Shown in pieces: positions 17,225-25,898 of a DNA stretch of 61,311 nt. The translations under genes and the position numbers were made by a program. Positions within the stretch are counted from its first letter, which is position 1. Every line of letters begins with the position of its first letter. Under the pieces are notes generated by a model that saw only the letters and a program-made list of their open reading frames with translations, did no database searches and had not been told where the DNA came from. The DNA comes from Burkholderia pseudomultivorans (lineage in GTDB: Bacteria; Pseudomonadota; Gammaproteobacteria; Burkholderiales; Burkholderiaceae), in assembly GCF_902499075.1 (NCBI RefSeq), contig NZ_CABVPP010000047.1, positions 1 to 61,311 on the forward strand. The letters are read 5' to 3'.

Positions 17225-17883
17225 GGAGGCACCGGCGGCTAAAAGGATCGATTGTACCGGTCGCGCGAGCTGCCTGCCGCCCGTGCGGCGGTGCATGCGC
17301 GGTGCGTGTGCGGGCAATCCCTGAGCATCCCGATTGTTACCGCCATAGTGAGAATCAATGGTCCGCGCGGGGCGTTTTTCCGGCAGCACTTTTGATTTAT
17401 GTATAATGCGCCCCATTGCGCGTGAATTTCACGCAATTCGCTGGTGTTTCGGCCCCGTTAAAAAGGGGCGTCGGATTCACCGTCAAGCATCAGCCGCCGG
17501 GGAGTCCGGCGGTGTATCCAGCACCGAGCATTCGGTGCTCACGTCTTGTCCGGCCGGGTGCTGCGCGCCCGCCTGCGGCCTTGCTGCCGCGCCGCCGGAT
17601 GAGGCCTGTGCCGCCGTTCCTGTGCGTTGGCTGTATCGACGCGCGCGAACGTGAAAGCCATGTTCGATGGCGGCATGTGGGGTCTGGTCAGGCTGCCGGG
17701 GACAGGTTGCGCCAGACGTGAAAGCTAATCAGGACGGTTGCGGCAGAGACGAAAGCCGCGCCCATGCAAGCCGCCGCCTGCTCGCGTTCGAGCGGGGCGT
17801 GCACGCATTTGCCGTCCGGGTCGCATGTCAGCGTTGAGAACAGCGTTGTGGAGTCGCGGCCCGAACCAGAAGGCGACACGTCG
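17225..17883. other. 659-base non-coding region with clustered hairpins before rlpA
   Basis: A sharp TATAAT at 17402-17407 (weak -35) is followed by four tandem stem-loops: around 17415-17437 (ATTGCG...CGCAAT), 17451-17469 (GCCCC/GGGGC), about 17491-17513 (GCCGCCGG/CCGGCGG) and about 17519-17538 (AGCACCGA/TCGGTGCT). The last is a perfect 8-bp stem with a GCAT loop. The rest to 17883 has no convincing gene. It may be a long rlpA leader or an independent structured RNA. It does not match 6S, SRP, RNase P, tmRNA or riboswitch cores that I know. Confidence 0.5.
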
Positions 17884-18492
17884 ATGAATTTACGATTTCC
17901 GAGTCGATTCGGGACCATTGCGTTATTTTTTGCGCTGACGGGCTGTGCGGTGCCACCCAGCCAGACCACCGGCAGCGTGAACCAGAAGAAAGCGGTCGAC
18001 AAGACCGCCGCCGCGAAGGCGGACGACGACAAGCAGCAACTGAATTTCGATTCCGCGCTGGCATCGATGCCGGCCGCCGACAGCAGCGACGCGAAGAAGT
18101 CGTCGCTGGCCGACGCCGAGCCGATCGACGGCAAGGACGTGTCCGATTTCCGCCAGACGGGCCGAGCCTCGTGGTACGGGAAGGACTTCCACGGCCGCCG
18201 CACCGCGAACGGCGAGCGCTTCAACATGAACGCTTTCACCGCCGCGCACCGCACGCTGCCGTTGTCGTCGTACATCAAGGTGACGAACGCGTCGACCGGC
18301 AAGTGGGTCGTCGTGAAGGTCAACGATCGCGGGCCGTTCAAGCGCGGTCGCGTGCTCGACCTGTCGTATGCGGCGGCGAAGGTAATCGGCCTCGTGCACG
18401 CCGGCACCGGCCGCGTGAAGATCGAAGGGCTGTCGCCGCAGGAAGCGCGCGAGGCGCGCGACGAGATGTTCGCGTCGATCTCGGCTAAGTAA
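17884..18492 (+). CDS. rlpA: RlpA-like septal lytic transglycosylase lipoprotein
   Basis: A 202-aa lipoprotein with a signal ending in the lipobox LTGC (Cys about residue 21). The DPBB domain carries the RlpA hallmarks GRASWYGKDFHGRRTANGERF (Glu and Asp/His active region), AAHRTLPLSSYIKVTN and KVNDRGPFKRGRVLDLSYAAAKVIG. Family members cut naked glycan strands at the septum. No SPOR domain follows, so this is a short form. The ATG at 17884 is chosen since it begins the signal sequence; the frame is open further upstream. Confidence 0.9.
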   Translation: MNLRFPSRFGTIALFFALTGCAVPPSQTTGSVNQKKAVDKTAAAKADDDKQQLNFDSALASMPAADSSDAKKSSLADAEPIDGKDVSDFRQTGRASWYGKDFHGRRTANGERFNMNAFTAAHRTLPLSSYIKVTNASTGKWVVVKVNDRGPFKRGRVLDLSYAAAKVIGLVHAGTGRVKIEGLSPQEAREARDEMFASISAK

Positions 18493-18513
18493 TACGGCGG
18501 ATCGTCCGCTCAT

Positions 18514-18541
18514 GCAAAAGGGCTGCCCGAGGCAGCCCTTC
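18514..18541 (-). terminator. Terminator between rlpA and rsmI
   Basis: Perfect 10-bp stem (18518-18527 with 18531-18540), loop CGA. Read leftward it is followed by TTTT, so it best serves rsmI, but it may also stop rlpA transcripts. Confidence 0.8.
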
Positions 18542-18597
18542 GTCGTTCCGGGGCGCCGGCGTTTCGTTGCGCCGGCCCGCCGCTCGTTGACGGTTCG

Positions 18598-19476
18598 TCA
18601 ACCTTCCTTCAGTGCCAGTGCGCGCGCATACAGCGCATTGCGCGACGCGCCGGTCAGCGCGGCCGCGAGCTTCGCGGCGCTCTTCACCGGCACTTCTTCC
18701 AGCAGCAGCCTGAGCAGCGCGTCGTGCGCGGTGTCGTCGGCGGTGCCGCCGTTGTCCGGCGCGCCTTCGACGACCAGCACGAATTCGCCGCGCTGACGGT
18801 TCGCGTCCGCGTCGAGCCAGCTCTGTCCTTCGGCCAGCGTGCCCTGGAACAACTGCTCGTGTAGCTTGGTCAGTTCGCGCGCGATCAGCAGCCGGCGCGC
18901 GGGGCCGAACGCTTCGGCGAGCGCCGCGACCGTGTCGGCGATCCGGTGCGGCGCTTCGTAGAACACCAGTGCATACGGATGTGACACCAGCGCCTGCAGC
19001 GCGCTCGCGCGCTGCTTCGCCTTCGGCGGCAGGAAGCCGGCGAACGTGAACGCGCCGGCCCAGTCGCCCGCGACGCTGAGCGCGGTCACGGCCGCGCTCG
19101 CGCCCGGCAGCGGAATCACCGCGAAGCCGGCCGCGCGCACGGCGTCGACGAGCCGCGCGCCCGGGTCCGAGATGCCGGGCGTGCCGGCGTCCGACACGTA
19201 CGCGACGCGCTCGCCGGCGCGCAGCAGTTCGATCACGCGCAGCGCCGCTTCGCGTTCGTTGTGCTCGTGCACCGCGACGAGCGGCTTCGAGATCCCGTAG
19301 CGGGCGAGCAACTGGCCCGTGTTGCGGGTGTCTTCGGCGGCGATGCGGTCGGCGAGACCGAGCACGTGCAGCGCGCGCAGCGTGATGTCGGCGGTGTTGC
19401 CGATCGGCGTCGCGACCACGTAGAGCGCGGCGTCCGGATAGTGCTGCGTATGCGCGAGTTCGAGGAGGGCAGTCAT
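18598..19476 (-). CDS. rsmI: 16S rRNA (cytidine-1402 2'-O)-methyltransferase
   Basis: SAM-dependent tetrapyrrole-methylase-fold enzyme of 292 aa that 2'-O-methylates C1402 of 16S rRNA. Motifs are [44 protein letters not shown] (SAM loop, about residue 95), [12 protein letters not shown] and [11 protein letters not shown]. Start ATG is at 19476-19474, which shares two bases with the divergent yraN ATG. The C-terminal tail includes the usual [14 protein letters not shown]. Identification is strong. Confidence 0.96.
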   Translation of the reverse strand: MTALLELAHTQHYPDAALYVVATPIGNTADITLRALHVLGLADRIAAEDTRNTGQLLARYGISKPLVAVHEHNEREAALRVIELLRAGERVAYVSDAGTPGISDPGARLVDAVRAAGFAVIPLPGASAAVTALSVAGDWAGAFTFAGFLPPKAKQRASALQALVSHPYALVFYEAPHRIADTVAALAEAFGPARRLLIARELTKLHEQLFQGTLAEGQSWLDADANRQRGEFVLVVEGAPDNGGTADDTAHDALLRLLLEEVPVKSAAKLAAALTGASRNALYARALALKEG

Positions 19477-19951
19477 GGCAGGCAATGCACGCAATCGCGG
19501 CGCAAGCGGAACAAGGACGGCATTGTGCCACGCGGCGGCACCCGCGCCGGATGAGCGGCGCGGTGCGGCGCATGCGCGCGACAACTTTTCCGGCGCGGCG
19601 CGATCCAAGCCGGTCGGTGCCGCATTCGAGTTGCGCGCGCGCCAGTTCCTCGCGCGCCGCGGGCTCGCGTTCGTCGCGGCGAACGTGACGATGCGCGGCG
19701 GCGAGCTCGATCTCGTGATGCGCGACGCGGACGGCACGCTCGTGTTCGTCGAGGTGCGTGCGCGGCGCAGCAGCCGGCACGGCGGCGCAGCCGCGAGCGT
19801 CGGCTGGCGCAAGCGGCGGCGGCTCGTCGCGGCGGCGCAGCGCTTCTGGGCGCGGCACGACCCGCGCGCGGCGTGCCGTTTCGACGTCGTCGCGTTCGAG
19901 GCCGGTCGGCTCGTGTGGCTGCGTGACGCATTTCGTACCGACGACGCGTAG
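19475..19951 (+). CDS. yraN: YraN / UPF0102 endonuclease-like protein
   Basis: Small nuclease-fold protein of the UPF0102 family, 158 aa as drawn. The conserved part starts at [37 protein letters not shown], with the catalytic-like E-L-D-L and FVEVRARR of restriction-endonuclease folds, then [15 protein letters not shown]. The first 45 residues are not conserved in the family as I know it. The ATG at 19475 overlaps the rsmI start on the other strand, so a later start, e.g. TTG at 19523, is possible. rsmI and yraN are neighbours in many bacteria. Confidence 0.85.
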   Translation: MAGNARNRGASGTRTALCHAAAPAPDERRGAAHARDNFSGAARSKPVGAAFELRARQFLARRGLAFVAANVTMRGGELDLVMRDADGTLVFVEVRARRSSRHGGAAASVGWRKRRRLVAAAQRFWARHDPRAACRFDVVAFEAGRLVWLRDAFRTDDA

Positions 19952-20077
19952 CCGCGAGCTGTGACCAGATGTAAAGAGTTCTTGCCAACCCCCCGGACAG
20001 GGCGCCGGAGTACGGTAAACTCGCCGCACCCACGATGTCGCGCGAGATGCGTCACGCGCCCAGTTCACCAGGAATCG

Positions 20078-20662
20078 ATGTCAGTCGAACGTATTCAGCA
20101 ACATTTTCACGACAGCGTCGCGCTGCTCGCCGAAGCGGCCGACGCGCTGTCGTTGCCGATCGCGGCCGCGGTCGACGCGATGTTCGCCGCGCTGGCGAAC
20201 GGCAACAAGATCGTCGCCTGCGGCGACGGCCCGTCGGCTGCCGCCGCGCATTACCTCGCCGTGTCGCTGGTCGGCGGCTTCGAGCGCGAGCGCCCGGGCC
20301 TGCCCGCGATCGCGCTGGCCACCGATGCGTCGCAGGGCGGGCTCACGGGGGCGGCCGCTGCCGAGCAGCTGTTCGCGCAGCAGGTGCGCGTGCTCGGGCA
20401 GACCGGCGACATCCTGCTGGTGCTCGATCCGGGCGGCGCGTCGCCGCGCGTGCTGGCGGCGATCGACGAGGCGCACGAGCGCGAGATGACCGTCGTCGCG
20501 CTGACCGGCGGCAGCGGCCATGCGGTCGCGGCCGCGCTGTCCGACACCGATATTCCGATCAACGTGCCCGCCGAGCGGGCGGCGCGCGTCCACGAAGTCC
20601 ATCTGCTGACCATCCACTGCCTGTGCGACGGCATCGACGCGATGCTGCTGGGTGAGGATTGA
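20078..20662 (+). CDS. DiaA/GmhA-like SIS-domain protein
   Basis: A 194-aa sugar-isomerase-domain protein: RIQQHFHDSVALLAEAADAL, NGNKIVACGDGPSAAAAHYLAVSLVGGFERERPGLPAIAL, then TGDILLVLDPGGASPRVLAAIDEAHEREMTVVALTGG. It resembles DiaA, which binds DnaA and promotes replication start, more than GmhA, because several GmhA active-site residues (as in GNGGSAADAQH) are replaced: here the loop is CGDGPSAAAAHY. Location next to rsmI and yraN, followed by a BON lipoprotein, is the classic diaA-dolP context. Confidence 0.82.
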   Translation: MSVERIQQHFHDSVALLAEAADALSLPIAAAVDAMFAALANGNKIVACGDGPSAAAAHYLAVSLVGGFERERPGLPAIALATDASQGGLTGAAAAEQLFAQQVRVLGQTGDILLVLDPGGASPRVLAAIDEAHEREMTVVALTGGSGHAVAAALSDTDIPINVPAERAARVHEVHLLTIHCLCDGIDAMLLGED

Positions 20663-20679
20663 ACGAAGGAGAGCCGTCG

Positions 20680-21480
20680 ATGAATCAAAGCCGCGTCAAA
20701 CAGACGCTCGTCAGAACCACGCTGCTCGCCGCGCTGACGGCGGGCCTGGCCGTGTCGCTGCAGGGCTGTGTGCTCGGAGTGGTGGGTGCGGCGGCCGGCG
20801 GCGGCGCGCTGATCGCAACCGATCGCCGCACGCTCGGCGCGCAGACCGAGGATCGCGAGATCCAGGTCAAGTCGCTCACGCAGATCAACAACGGGCTGCC
20901 CGACCAGTCGCACGTGAACGTGACGGTGTTCAACCGCCGCGTGCTGCTGACCGGCGAGGTGCCGAACGATGCGTCCAAGCAGCGCGCCGAGGAAATCGTG
21001 CGCGGCATCAACAACGTGAACGGGATCGTCAACGAGCTGTCGGTCGAGCCGGCGTCGTCGCTGTCGTCGCGCGCGAACGACTCGTATCTCGAAGGGCGCG
21101 TGAAGTCCGAACTGATCGCGACGAAGGGGATCTCGGCGAACAACTACAAGGTCGTCAGCGAGCGCGGCAACATCTACCTGATGGGCCTCGTGACGGTCGA
21201 CGAGGGCAACCGCGGCGCGGAAGCGACGAGCCAGGTGCCGGGTGTCGAGAAGGTCGTGAAGGTGTTCCAGTACATCAAGCCGCAGGATGCGCAGGCGCTG
21301 CAGGCCGCCACGCCGGCAAGCGATGCCGCCGGCGCGCAGGCCGCCGCGGCGCCGGCCGATGCCGCGACGGTCGGCGCGGTGCCCGATGCGTCGGTGCAGT
21401 CCACGCCGCTGCAGCCGCCCGCGCCGATCTCGAATTCGTCGAACGTGCATCCGGGCAATCCGAAGGCGGCTCCGCAATGA
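20680..21480 (+). CDS. BON-domain lipoprotein (DolP/YraP-like)
   Basis: Exported lipoprotein of 266 aa with a signal ending in SLQGC. Two BON domains follow (about residues 65-125 and 140-205), with NVTVFNRRVLLTGEVPND and NIYLMGLVTVDEGNRGAEATSQVPGVEKVVKVFQYI as core strands. DolP supports outer-membrane integrity and amidase control. The C-terminal tail from about residue 210 is Ala/Pro-rich and disordered, beyond the E. coli protein. It sits 17 bases after the SIS gene and overlaps the following cytochrome gene by four bases. Confidence 0.9.
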   Translation: MNQSRVKQTLVRTTLLAALTAGLAVSLQGCVLGVVGAAAGGGALIATDRRTLGAQTEDREIQVKSLTQINNGLPDQSHVNVTVFNRRVLLTGEVPNDASKQRAEEIVRGINNVNGIVNELSVEPASSLSSRANDSYLEGRVKSELIATKGISANNYKVVSERGNIYLMGLVTVDEGNRGAEATSQVPGVEKVVKVFQYIKPQDAQALQAATPASDAAGAQAAAAPADAATVGAVPDASVQSTPLQPPAPISNSSNVHPGNPKAAPQ

Positions 21481-21833
21481 AGGCTGGGAAGATGAAGTCG
21501 ATGAAGCAACGGATGGTGCAGGGCGTCGCGGCCGCGGCGCTGATGGCCGGCGCGGTCGCGCACGCGGACGTCGGCGACGGCCTGAAGGTCGCGCGCAGCA
21601 ACGCGTGCATGGGCTGCCATGCGGTCGACCGCAAGCTCGTCGGTCCGTCGTTCAAGGACATCGCGGCACGCTACAAGGCCGATCCGCAGGCGGTGGCGAA
21701 GCTGTCGAAGAAGGTGAAGGAGGGCGGCTCCGGCGTCTGGGGCGCGATTCCGATGCCCGCGCATCCGCGCATGAGCGATGCGGACATCCGTTCGGTCGTC
21801 GAATGGGTGCTCGCGGGCGCACCGCAGAAGTGA
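21477..21833 (+). CDS. Small class I c-type cytochrome
   Basis: A 118-aa periplasmic cytochrome c with a signal peptide ending VAHA, then the heme-binding CMGCH (about residue 43) and the axial Met in PMPAHPRMSDADI, as in cytochrome c-551/c8. Start ATGA overlaps the BON gene stop, showing translational coupling; an ATG five codons later is a weaker option. Likely an electron carrier to a terminal oxidase or peroxidase. Why it is coupled to an envelope lipoprotein is unclear. Confidence 0.92.
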   Translation: MKAGKMKSMKQRMVQGVAAAALMAGAVAHADVGDGLKVARSNACMGCHAVDRKLVGPSFKDIAARYKADPQAVAKLSKKVKEGGSGVWGAIPMPAHPRMSDADIRSVVEWVLAGAPQK

Positions 21834-21891
21834 GGCGCGAGGCCGGCGCGGGCCGGCGGTACGCGTCAAAAAATGGCTCGGGAGAACCCTA

Positions 21892-21921
21892 TTGCCAAGC
21901 GCGGAAAAGCGTGTGTATGAT
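21892..21921 (+). promoter_or_regulatory. tRNA-Ala promoter
   Basis: TTGCCA at 21892-21897 and TATGAT at 21916-21921, 18 bases apart, ending 11 bases before the tRNA 5' end. Confidence 0.65.
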
Positions 21922-21932
21922 GATGGACTGTT

Positions 21933-22008
<76 letters not shown>

Positions 22009-22018
22009 ACAGAATTTG

Positions 22019-22053
22019 AAAACCCCGTCGGGCGATGCCCGGCGGGGTTTTTT
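22019..22053 (+). terminator. Bidirectional terminator after tRNA-Ala
   Basis: Long stem AACCCCG...CGGGGTT with inner CGGGC/GCCCG pairing and a GAT-type loop, followed by TTTTTT on the + strand. The opposite strand also ends in a T-run, so it may stop leftward gudD transcripts too. Confidence 0.88.
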
Positions 22054-22127
22054 GCATTGAAGCGCGGGAATGCGCGGTTACGTGTTTCCCGCTGTATCCC
22101 TCCCGACCTTCGTCCCCGCTGCCGCCT

Positions 22128-23537
22128 TTACTTCCGCCATTCGCCGCGCCCGAAACTCGGCCGCTTCGGATCGTACGTCCACCCAGGCACGAGGTAACGC
22201 ATCGCGATCGCATCGTCGCGCGCGGTGCTGCCGACCTGCCGGTACAGCGCATGCGCGGCCTCGACCTGCGCCATGTCGAGCTCGATGCCGAGCCCCGGCC
22301 GCTCGGGCACGGCGACCTTGCCGCCGACGATCGCGAGCGGCTCGCGCGTGAGCCGCGCATCGCCTTCCTGCCAGATCCAGTGCGTGTCGATCGCGGTGAT
22401 CGTGCCGGGCGCGGCGGCCGCCGCGTGCGTGAACATCGCGAGCGACACGTCGAAGTGATTGTTCGAGTGCGAGCCCCACGTCAGGCCCCAGTCGCGGCAC
22501 AGCTGCGCGAGCCGCACCGAACCCTGCATGGTCCAGAAGTGCGGGTCGGCAAGCGGGATGTCGACCGCCTGCAGCCGCACCGCATGATCCATCTGCCGCC
22601 AGTCGGTCGCGATCATGTTGGTCGCGGTCGGGATGCCCGTCGCGCGGCGGAATTCGGCCATCACCTCGCGGCCCGAATAGCCGGCTTCCGGTCCGCACGG
22701 ATCTTCCGCATAGGCGAGCAGGTGGCCCTGGCCGCGACAGAGCGCGACGGCTTCGTCGAGCGACCACGCGCCATTCGGATCGAGCGTCGCGCGCGCGTCC
22801 GGGAAACGCGCCTTGATCGCCGCGATCGCCTCCAGCTCGTCCGCACCGGCCATCACGCCGCCCTTCAGCTTGAAATCGGCGAAGCCGTAGCGCTCGACCG
22901 CGGCCTCGGCCTGCCGCGCGATCGCGGCCGGCGTCAGCGCCTCGTCGTTGCGCAGCCGGAACCACGGGTCCGATGCGTGCGCCTCGTCGCGGTACGGCAG
23001 GTCGGTGCGGCGCCGGTCGCCGATATAGAACAGGTAGGCGAGCATCGGCACCGCGTCGCGCTGCTGCCCTTCGCCGAGCAGCGCCGCGACGGGCACGTCG
23101 AGATACTGGCCGAGCAGGTCGAGCAGCGCCGCCTCGATCGCGGTGATCACGTTGTCGAGCCGCAGGTTGATCTCGTGCGGCTGGCGCAGCACGGCCGCTT
23201 CGCCGGCCGACGTGACCTCGTGCCGGATCGTGCGCCCGGCGCCCGGCCCCGTGCCGGCGAGCGCTGCGCGCACCGTGTTCAGCGTGGCCTGGTAGCGCCC
23301 GATCGGCTGGCCGACCACGCGATCGGTCATCCGTTCGAGCGCATGGCGGATGCCTTCGCCGCCCGGCACCTCGCCCGCGCCCGTGCGGCCGCTGCTGTCC
23401 TCGAGGATCACGAGGTTGCGCGTGAAGTACGGCGCGTGTGCGCCGCACAGGTTGAGCAGCATGCTGTCGCGGCCGGCGACGGGAATCACCTGCATGCGTG
23501 TGACGCGCGGCGTGCCGGCATGGCGGGTTTCGGACAT
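22128..23537 (-). CDS. gudD: Glucarate dehydratase (enolase superfamily)
   Basis: Mg-dependent enzyme converting D-glucarate (and possibly L-idarate) to 5-keto-4-deoxyglucarate. The 469-aa protein shows the enolase-superfamily features: [19 protein letters not shown] (catalytic Lys-x-Lys type), [12 protein letters not shown] and [36 protein letters not shown] with metal ligands, and [16 protein letters not shown] with the catalytic His. About 20 residues longer than E. coli GudD. A GGAGCG Shine-Dalgarno precedes the ATG. It is the second gene of a leftward unit after the permease. Confidence 0.93.
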   Translation of the reverse strand: MSETRHAGTPRVTRMQVIPVAGRDSMLLNLCGAHAPYFTRNLVILEDSSGRTGAGEVPGGEGIRHALERMTDRVVGQPIGRYQATLNTVRAALAGTGPGAGRTIRHEVTSAGEAAVLRQPHEINLRLDNVITAIEAALLDLLGQYLDVPVAALLGEGQQRDAVPMLAYLFYIGDRRRTDLPYRDEAHASDPWFRLRNDEALTPAAIARQAEAAVERYGFADFKLKGGVMAGADELEAIAAIKARFPDARATLDPNGAWSLDEAVALCRGQGHLLAYAEDPCGPEAGYSGREVMAEFRRATGIPTATNMIATDWRQMDHAVRLQAVDIPLADPHFWTMQGSVRLAQLCRDWGLTWGSHSNNHFDVSLAMFTHAAAAAPGTITAIDTHWIWQEGDARLTREPLAIVGGKVAVPERPGLGIELDMAQVEAAHALYRQVGSTARDDAIAMRYLVPGWTYDPKRPSFGRGEWRK

Positions 23538-23597
23538 CGGTTCGCTCCTGGTTCCGTTCGCGCGGACCGCCGGACGGACCGGCGCGGCCCGCGCCGT

Positions 23598-24938
23598 TCA
23601 ATCAAGCTCGACGCGGCGGATCTCGCCGACGACGAACACGTAGCAGATCACCGCGACGAGCGCGTGCGCGACGACGTAGACGAGTGCGCCGTTGAACGAG
23701 CCGCTGCGGTCGACGATATAGCCGATCGCGATCGGCGTCGTGATGCTGGACAGGTTGCCGCACGTGTTGAGCAGCGCGCCGCTCAGCCCCGCGATCTGGC
23801 GAGGCGCGGTGTCGGCGTTGACGGCCCAGCCGAGCGCGCCGAGCCCCTTGCCGAAGAACGACAGCGCCATGAACAGCACGACCAGCACAGGCGAGTCGGT
23901 GTAGTTGCAGACCAGCATCGACATCGACAGCAGCATGCCGATCACGATCGGCACCTTGCGCGCGACCGACAGCGAGCGGCCCTGCCTGAGCAGCGCGTCG
24001 GACACGACGCCGCCGAGGATCCCGCCGAGGAAGCCGCACACGGCCGGGATCGACGCGACGAGCCCCGCGTTGAGGATCGACATCCCGCGCGCCTGCACCA
24101 GATAGACGGGAAACCACGTGATGAAGAAATAGGTGAGCGCGTTGATGCAGTACTGCGCGACGTACACGCCGATCAGCATCCGGCTCTTCAGCAGCGCCTT
24201 CACGTGATGCAGCGACGGGCCGTCGTCGCGGCGGCCGGTCGCCTGGTCGATGTTGACGAGCGCGCCGCCTTCGGCGAGATAGTCGAGTTCCGCGCGGTTG
24301 ATGCCGGGATGGTCCTTCGGATCGTAGACGGTGCGGTTCCAGATCGCGACGAGCGCAAAGCCGAGCACGCCCATCACCGCGAACACCGACTGCCAGCCGA
24401 ACGCGTGCACGAGCCAGCCCATCAGCGGTGCGAACACGACGGTCGCCGCGTACTGCGCGGCATTGAAGATCGCCGACGCGGTGCCGCGCTCGGGCGCCGG
24501 GAACCATGCGGACACGATCCGGCTGTTGGCCGGGAACGACGGCGCTTCGGCCGCACCGACCAGGAAGCGCAGCCCGAACAGCAGCGCGAACGCCGCCGCG
24601 CCGCCGAAGAAGCCGATCGCGCCTTGCAGCAGCGTGAACAGCGACCAGAAGAAGATGCTGAACGCATAGACGACGCGCGAGCCGTAGCGGTCGAGCAGCC
24701 AGCCGCCCGGCAGTTGCGCGATCACGTACGACCAGCCGAACGCGGAGAAGATGAAGCCGATCTGCACATGGTTCAGATGCAGCGCGCGGGCGAGGCTCGG
24801 CCCCGCGATCGCGATCGCCGCGCGATCCGCGTAGTTGATCGTCGTGATCGCGAACAGGACGGCCAGCACGAGCCAGCGCACGCGTGTGCGCCGGGCCGTC
24901 GCCGACGCGGACGCCGGCAGCGCGTGAAGCGGATTCAT
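23598..24938 (-). CDS. gudP: GudP-like glucarate/galactarate MFS transporter
   Basis: Major facilitator of the anion:cation symporter (phthalate-type) family, 446 aa, 12 helices. The first loop has INYADRAAIAIAGPSL, followed by FSAFGWSYVIAQLPGGWLLDRYGSR and FLVGAAEAPSFPANSRIVSAWFPAPERGTASAIFNAAQY, typical of GudP/GarP proteins. Located 60 bases before gudD in the same direction, so uptake and first catabolic step are linked. Start ATG at 24938 with GGAGACA upstream; the open frame continues upstream without support. Confidence 0.9.
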   Translation of the reverse strand: MNPLHALPASASATARRTRVRWLVLAVLFAITTINYADRAAIAIAGPSLARALHLNHVQIGFIFSAFGWSYVIAQLPGGWLLDRYGSRVVYAFSIFFWSLFTLLQGAIGFFGGAAAFALLFGLRFLVGAAEAPSFPANSRIVSAWFPAPERGTASAIFNAAQYAATVVFAPLMGWLVHAFGWQSVFAVMGVLGFALVAIWNRTVYDPKDHPGINRAELDYLAEGGALVNIDQATGRRDDGPSLHHVKALLKSRMLIGVYVAQYCINALTYFFITWFPVYLVQARGMSILNAGLVASIPAVCGFLGGILGGVVSDALLRQGRSLSVARKVPIVIGMLLSMSMLVCNYTDSPVLVVLFMALSFFGKGLGALGWAVNADTAPRQIAGLSGALLNTCGNLSSITTPIAIGYIVDRSGSFNGALVYVVAHALVAVICYVFVVGEIRRVELD

Positions 24939-25104
24939 GACTTGTCTCCTCCGGGACGCGGAAGGCGCCGTCGCGCGCATCCATGTGCGCGCGATCGGGT
25001 TGTCGGATGCCGGCCGCAGGCGACCGGACGCCGCGGTGCGAGTGTGCGGCGTGCGGGTCATTCTGGCACGGTGGATATTCCGGTTTCATGCCAATTCCTG
25101 ACTT

Positions 25105-25129
25105 GATCGATTCAGCATTTGAATCGATC
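25105..25129. promoter_or_regulatory. 10-bp perfect inverted repeat, candidate operator for gudP
   Basis: GATCGATTCA (25105-25114) and TGAATCGATC (25120-25129) around GCATT. It lies about 170 bases before the gudP start and about 125 before the DUF2239 gene. Symmetry and size fit a dimeric regulator site. Which gene it controls is not decided by sequence. Confidence 0.6.
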
Positions 25130-25162
25130 GACGGACGGAAGAGGCAGGCGCGCCTATGCCAT

Positions 25163-25210
25163 ATTTTTATCCGGGTGATATTGACACTGCATTTATACCC
25201 GGATAAAAAT
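25163..25210. promoter_or_regulatory. 14-bp perfect inverted repeat flanking a TTGACA box
   Basis: ATTTTTATCCGGGT at 25163-25176 and ACCCGGATAAAAAT at 25197-25210, separated by 20 bases that contain TTGACA (25181-25186). TAAAAA at 25204-25209, 17 bases further, can act as a -10, so the right arm would overlie the promoter for the DUF2239 gene. Strong operator candidate. Confidence 0.75.
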
Positions 25211-25252
25211 GGCGACATTCCAATCACCGAACCCGTTCCGAGGGCGACCACG

Positions 25253-25882
25253 ATGACCTCTTCCACACTCGTTCCTTCCTGCACGGCCTTCGACGGCCAC
25301 CGGCGGCTCGCGTCGGGCCCGCTCGCGACGGTGGCGCTCGCGGTCAAGCGCGTTGCCGGCGACGGAATGGCCGGTACGGTCCTGATCTTTGACGATGCGA
25401 CGGGGCGCTCGATCGACCTCGACCTGCGCGGCACGGTCGATGAAGTCCGCGCGCGTTATGCGCCGCCGGATGACGCCGACGCCGCAGGCATCGCCGTCGA
25501 TCCCGCCGCCGCGAGCGAACAGCGCGGCCGCGGCCGGCCGAAGCTCGGCGTCGTGTCGCGCGAGGTCACGCTGCTGCCGCGTCACTGGGAATGGCTCGCC
25601 GCGCAGCCGGGCGGTGCATCGGTCGCGCTGCGCAAGCTCGTCGAGGACGCGCGGCGCACGCATGCGGCCGCCGACCGGCGGCGCGACGCGCAGGCGCGCG
25701 CCTATCACTTCATGTCGGCGCTGGCCGGCGACCTGCCCGGCTTCGAGGAGGCGGCGCGCATGCTGTACGCGAACGACCTCGTTCGGATGGCCGAGCTGAT
25801 CGCCGGCTGGCCGGACGACGTGCGCGACCATGCGCTCGCGCTGGCGCGCGGCGACCTGCCGCGCTACACCGAAGACCGTTGA
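25253..25882 (+). CDS. DUF2239 family protein of unknown function
   Basis: A 209-aa cytosolic protein that I recognise only as DUF2239. The N-terminal part (residues 1-75) has beta-type strands with GTVLIFDDATGRSIDLDLRGT. A GRGRPKLGVVSREVTLLPRHWEWLAAQPGGASVALRKLVEDARR block is the most conserved, resembling a DNA-binding-type helix pair. A helical C-terminus follows, with YHFMSALAGDLPGFEEAARMLYANDLVRMAELIAGWPDDVRDH. Start ATG at 25253. It sits 16 bases before the carotenoid oxygenase gene and downstream of two inverted repeats. A self-regulating DNA-binding role is possible but unproved. Confidence 0.75.
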   Translation: MTSSTLVPSCTAFDGHRRLASGPLATVALAVKRVAGDGMAGTVLIFDDATGRSIDLDLRGTVDEVRARYAPPDDADAAGIAVDPAAASEQRGRGRPKLGVVSREVTLLPRHWEWLAAQPGGASVALRKLVEDARRTHAAADRRRDAQARAYHFMSALAGDLPGFEEAARMLYANDLVRMAELIAGWPDDVRDHALALARGDLPRYTEDR

Positions 25883-25898
25883 CGGAGCATGCGACGCA

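Noticed and set aside
17416-17721. Rightward 101-aa frame in the region before rlpA
   Set aside because: No start context, it crosses several hairpins, and codon usage does not resemble neighbouring genes; treated as non-coding.
20078-20662. Phosphoheptose isomerase GmhA
   Set aside because: The active-site loop differs from GmhA, and the neighbours (rsmI, yraN, BON lipoprotein) indicate a DiaA-like protein.
22035-25106. 1023-aa rightward open frame across gudD and gudP
   Set aside because: Antisense to glucarate dehydratase and its transporter; highly Arg-rich composition and no recognisable domain.
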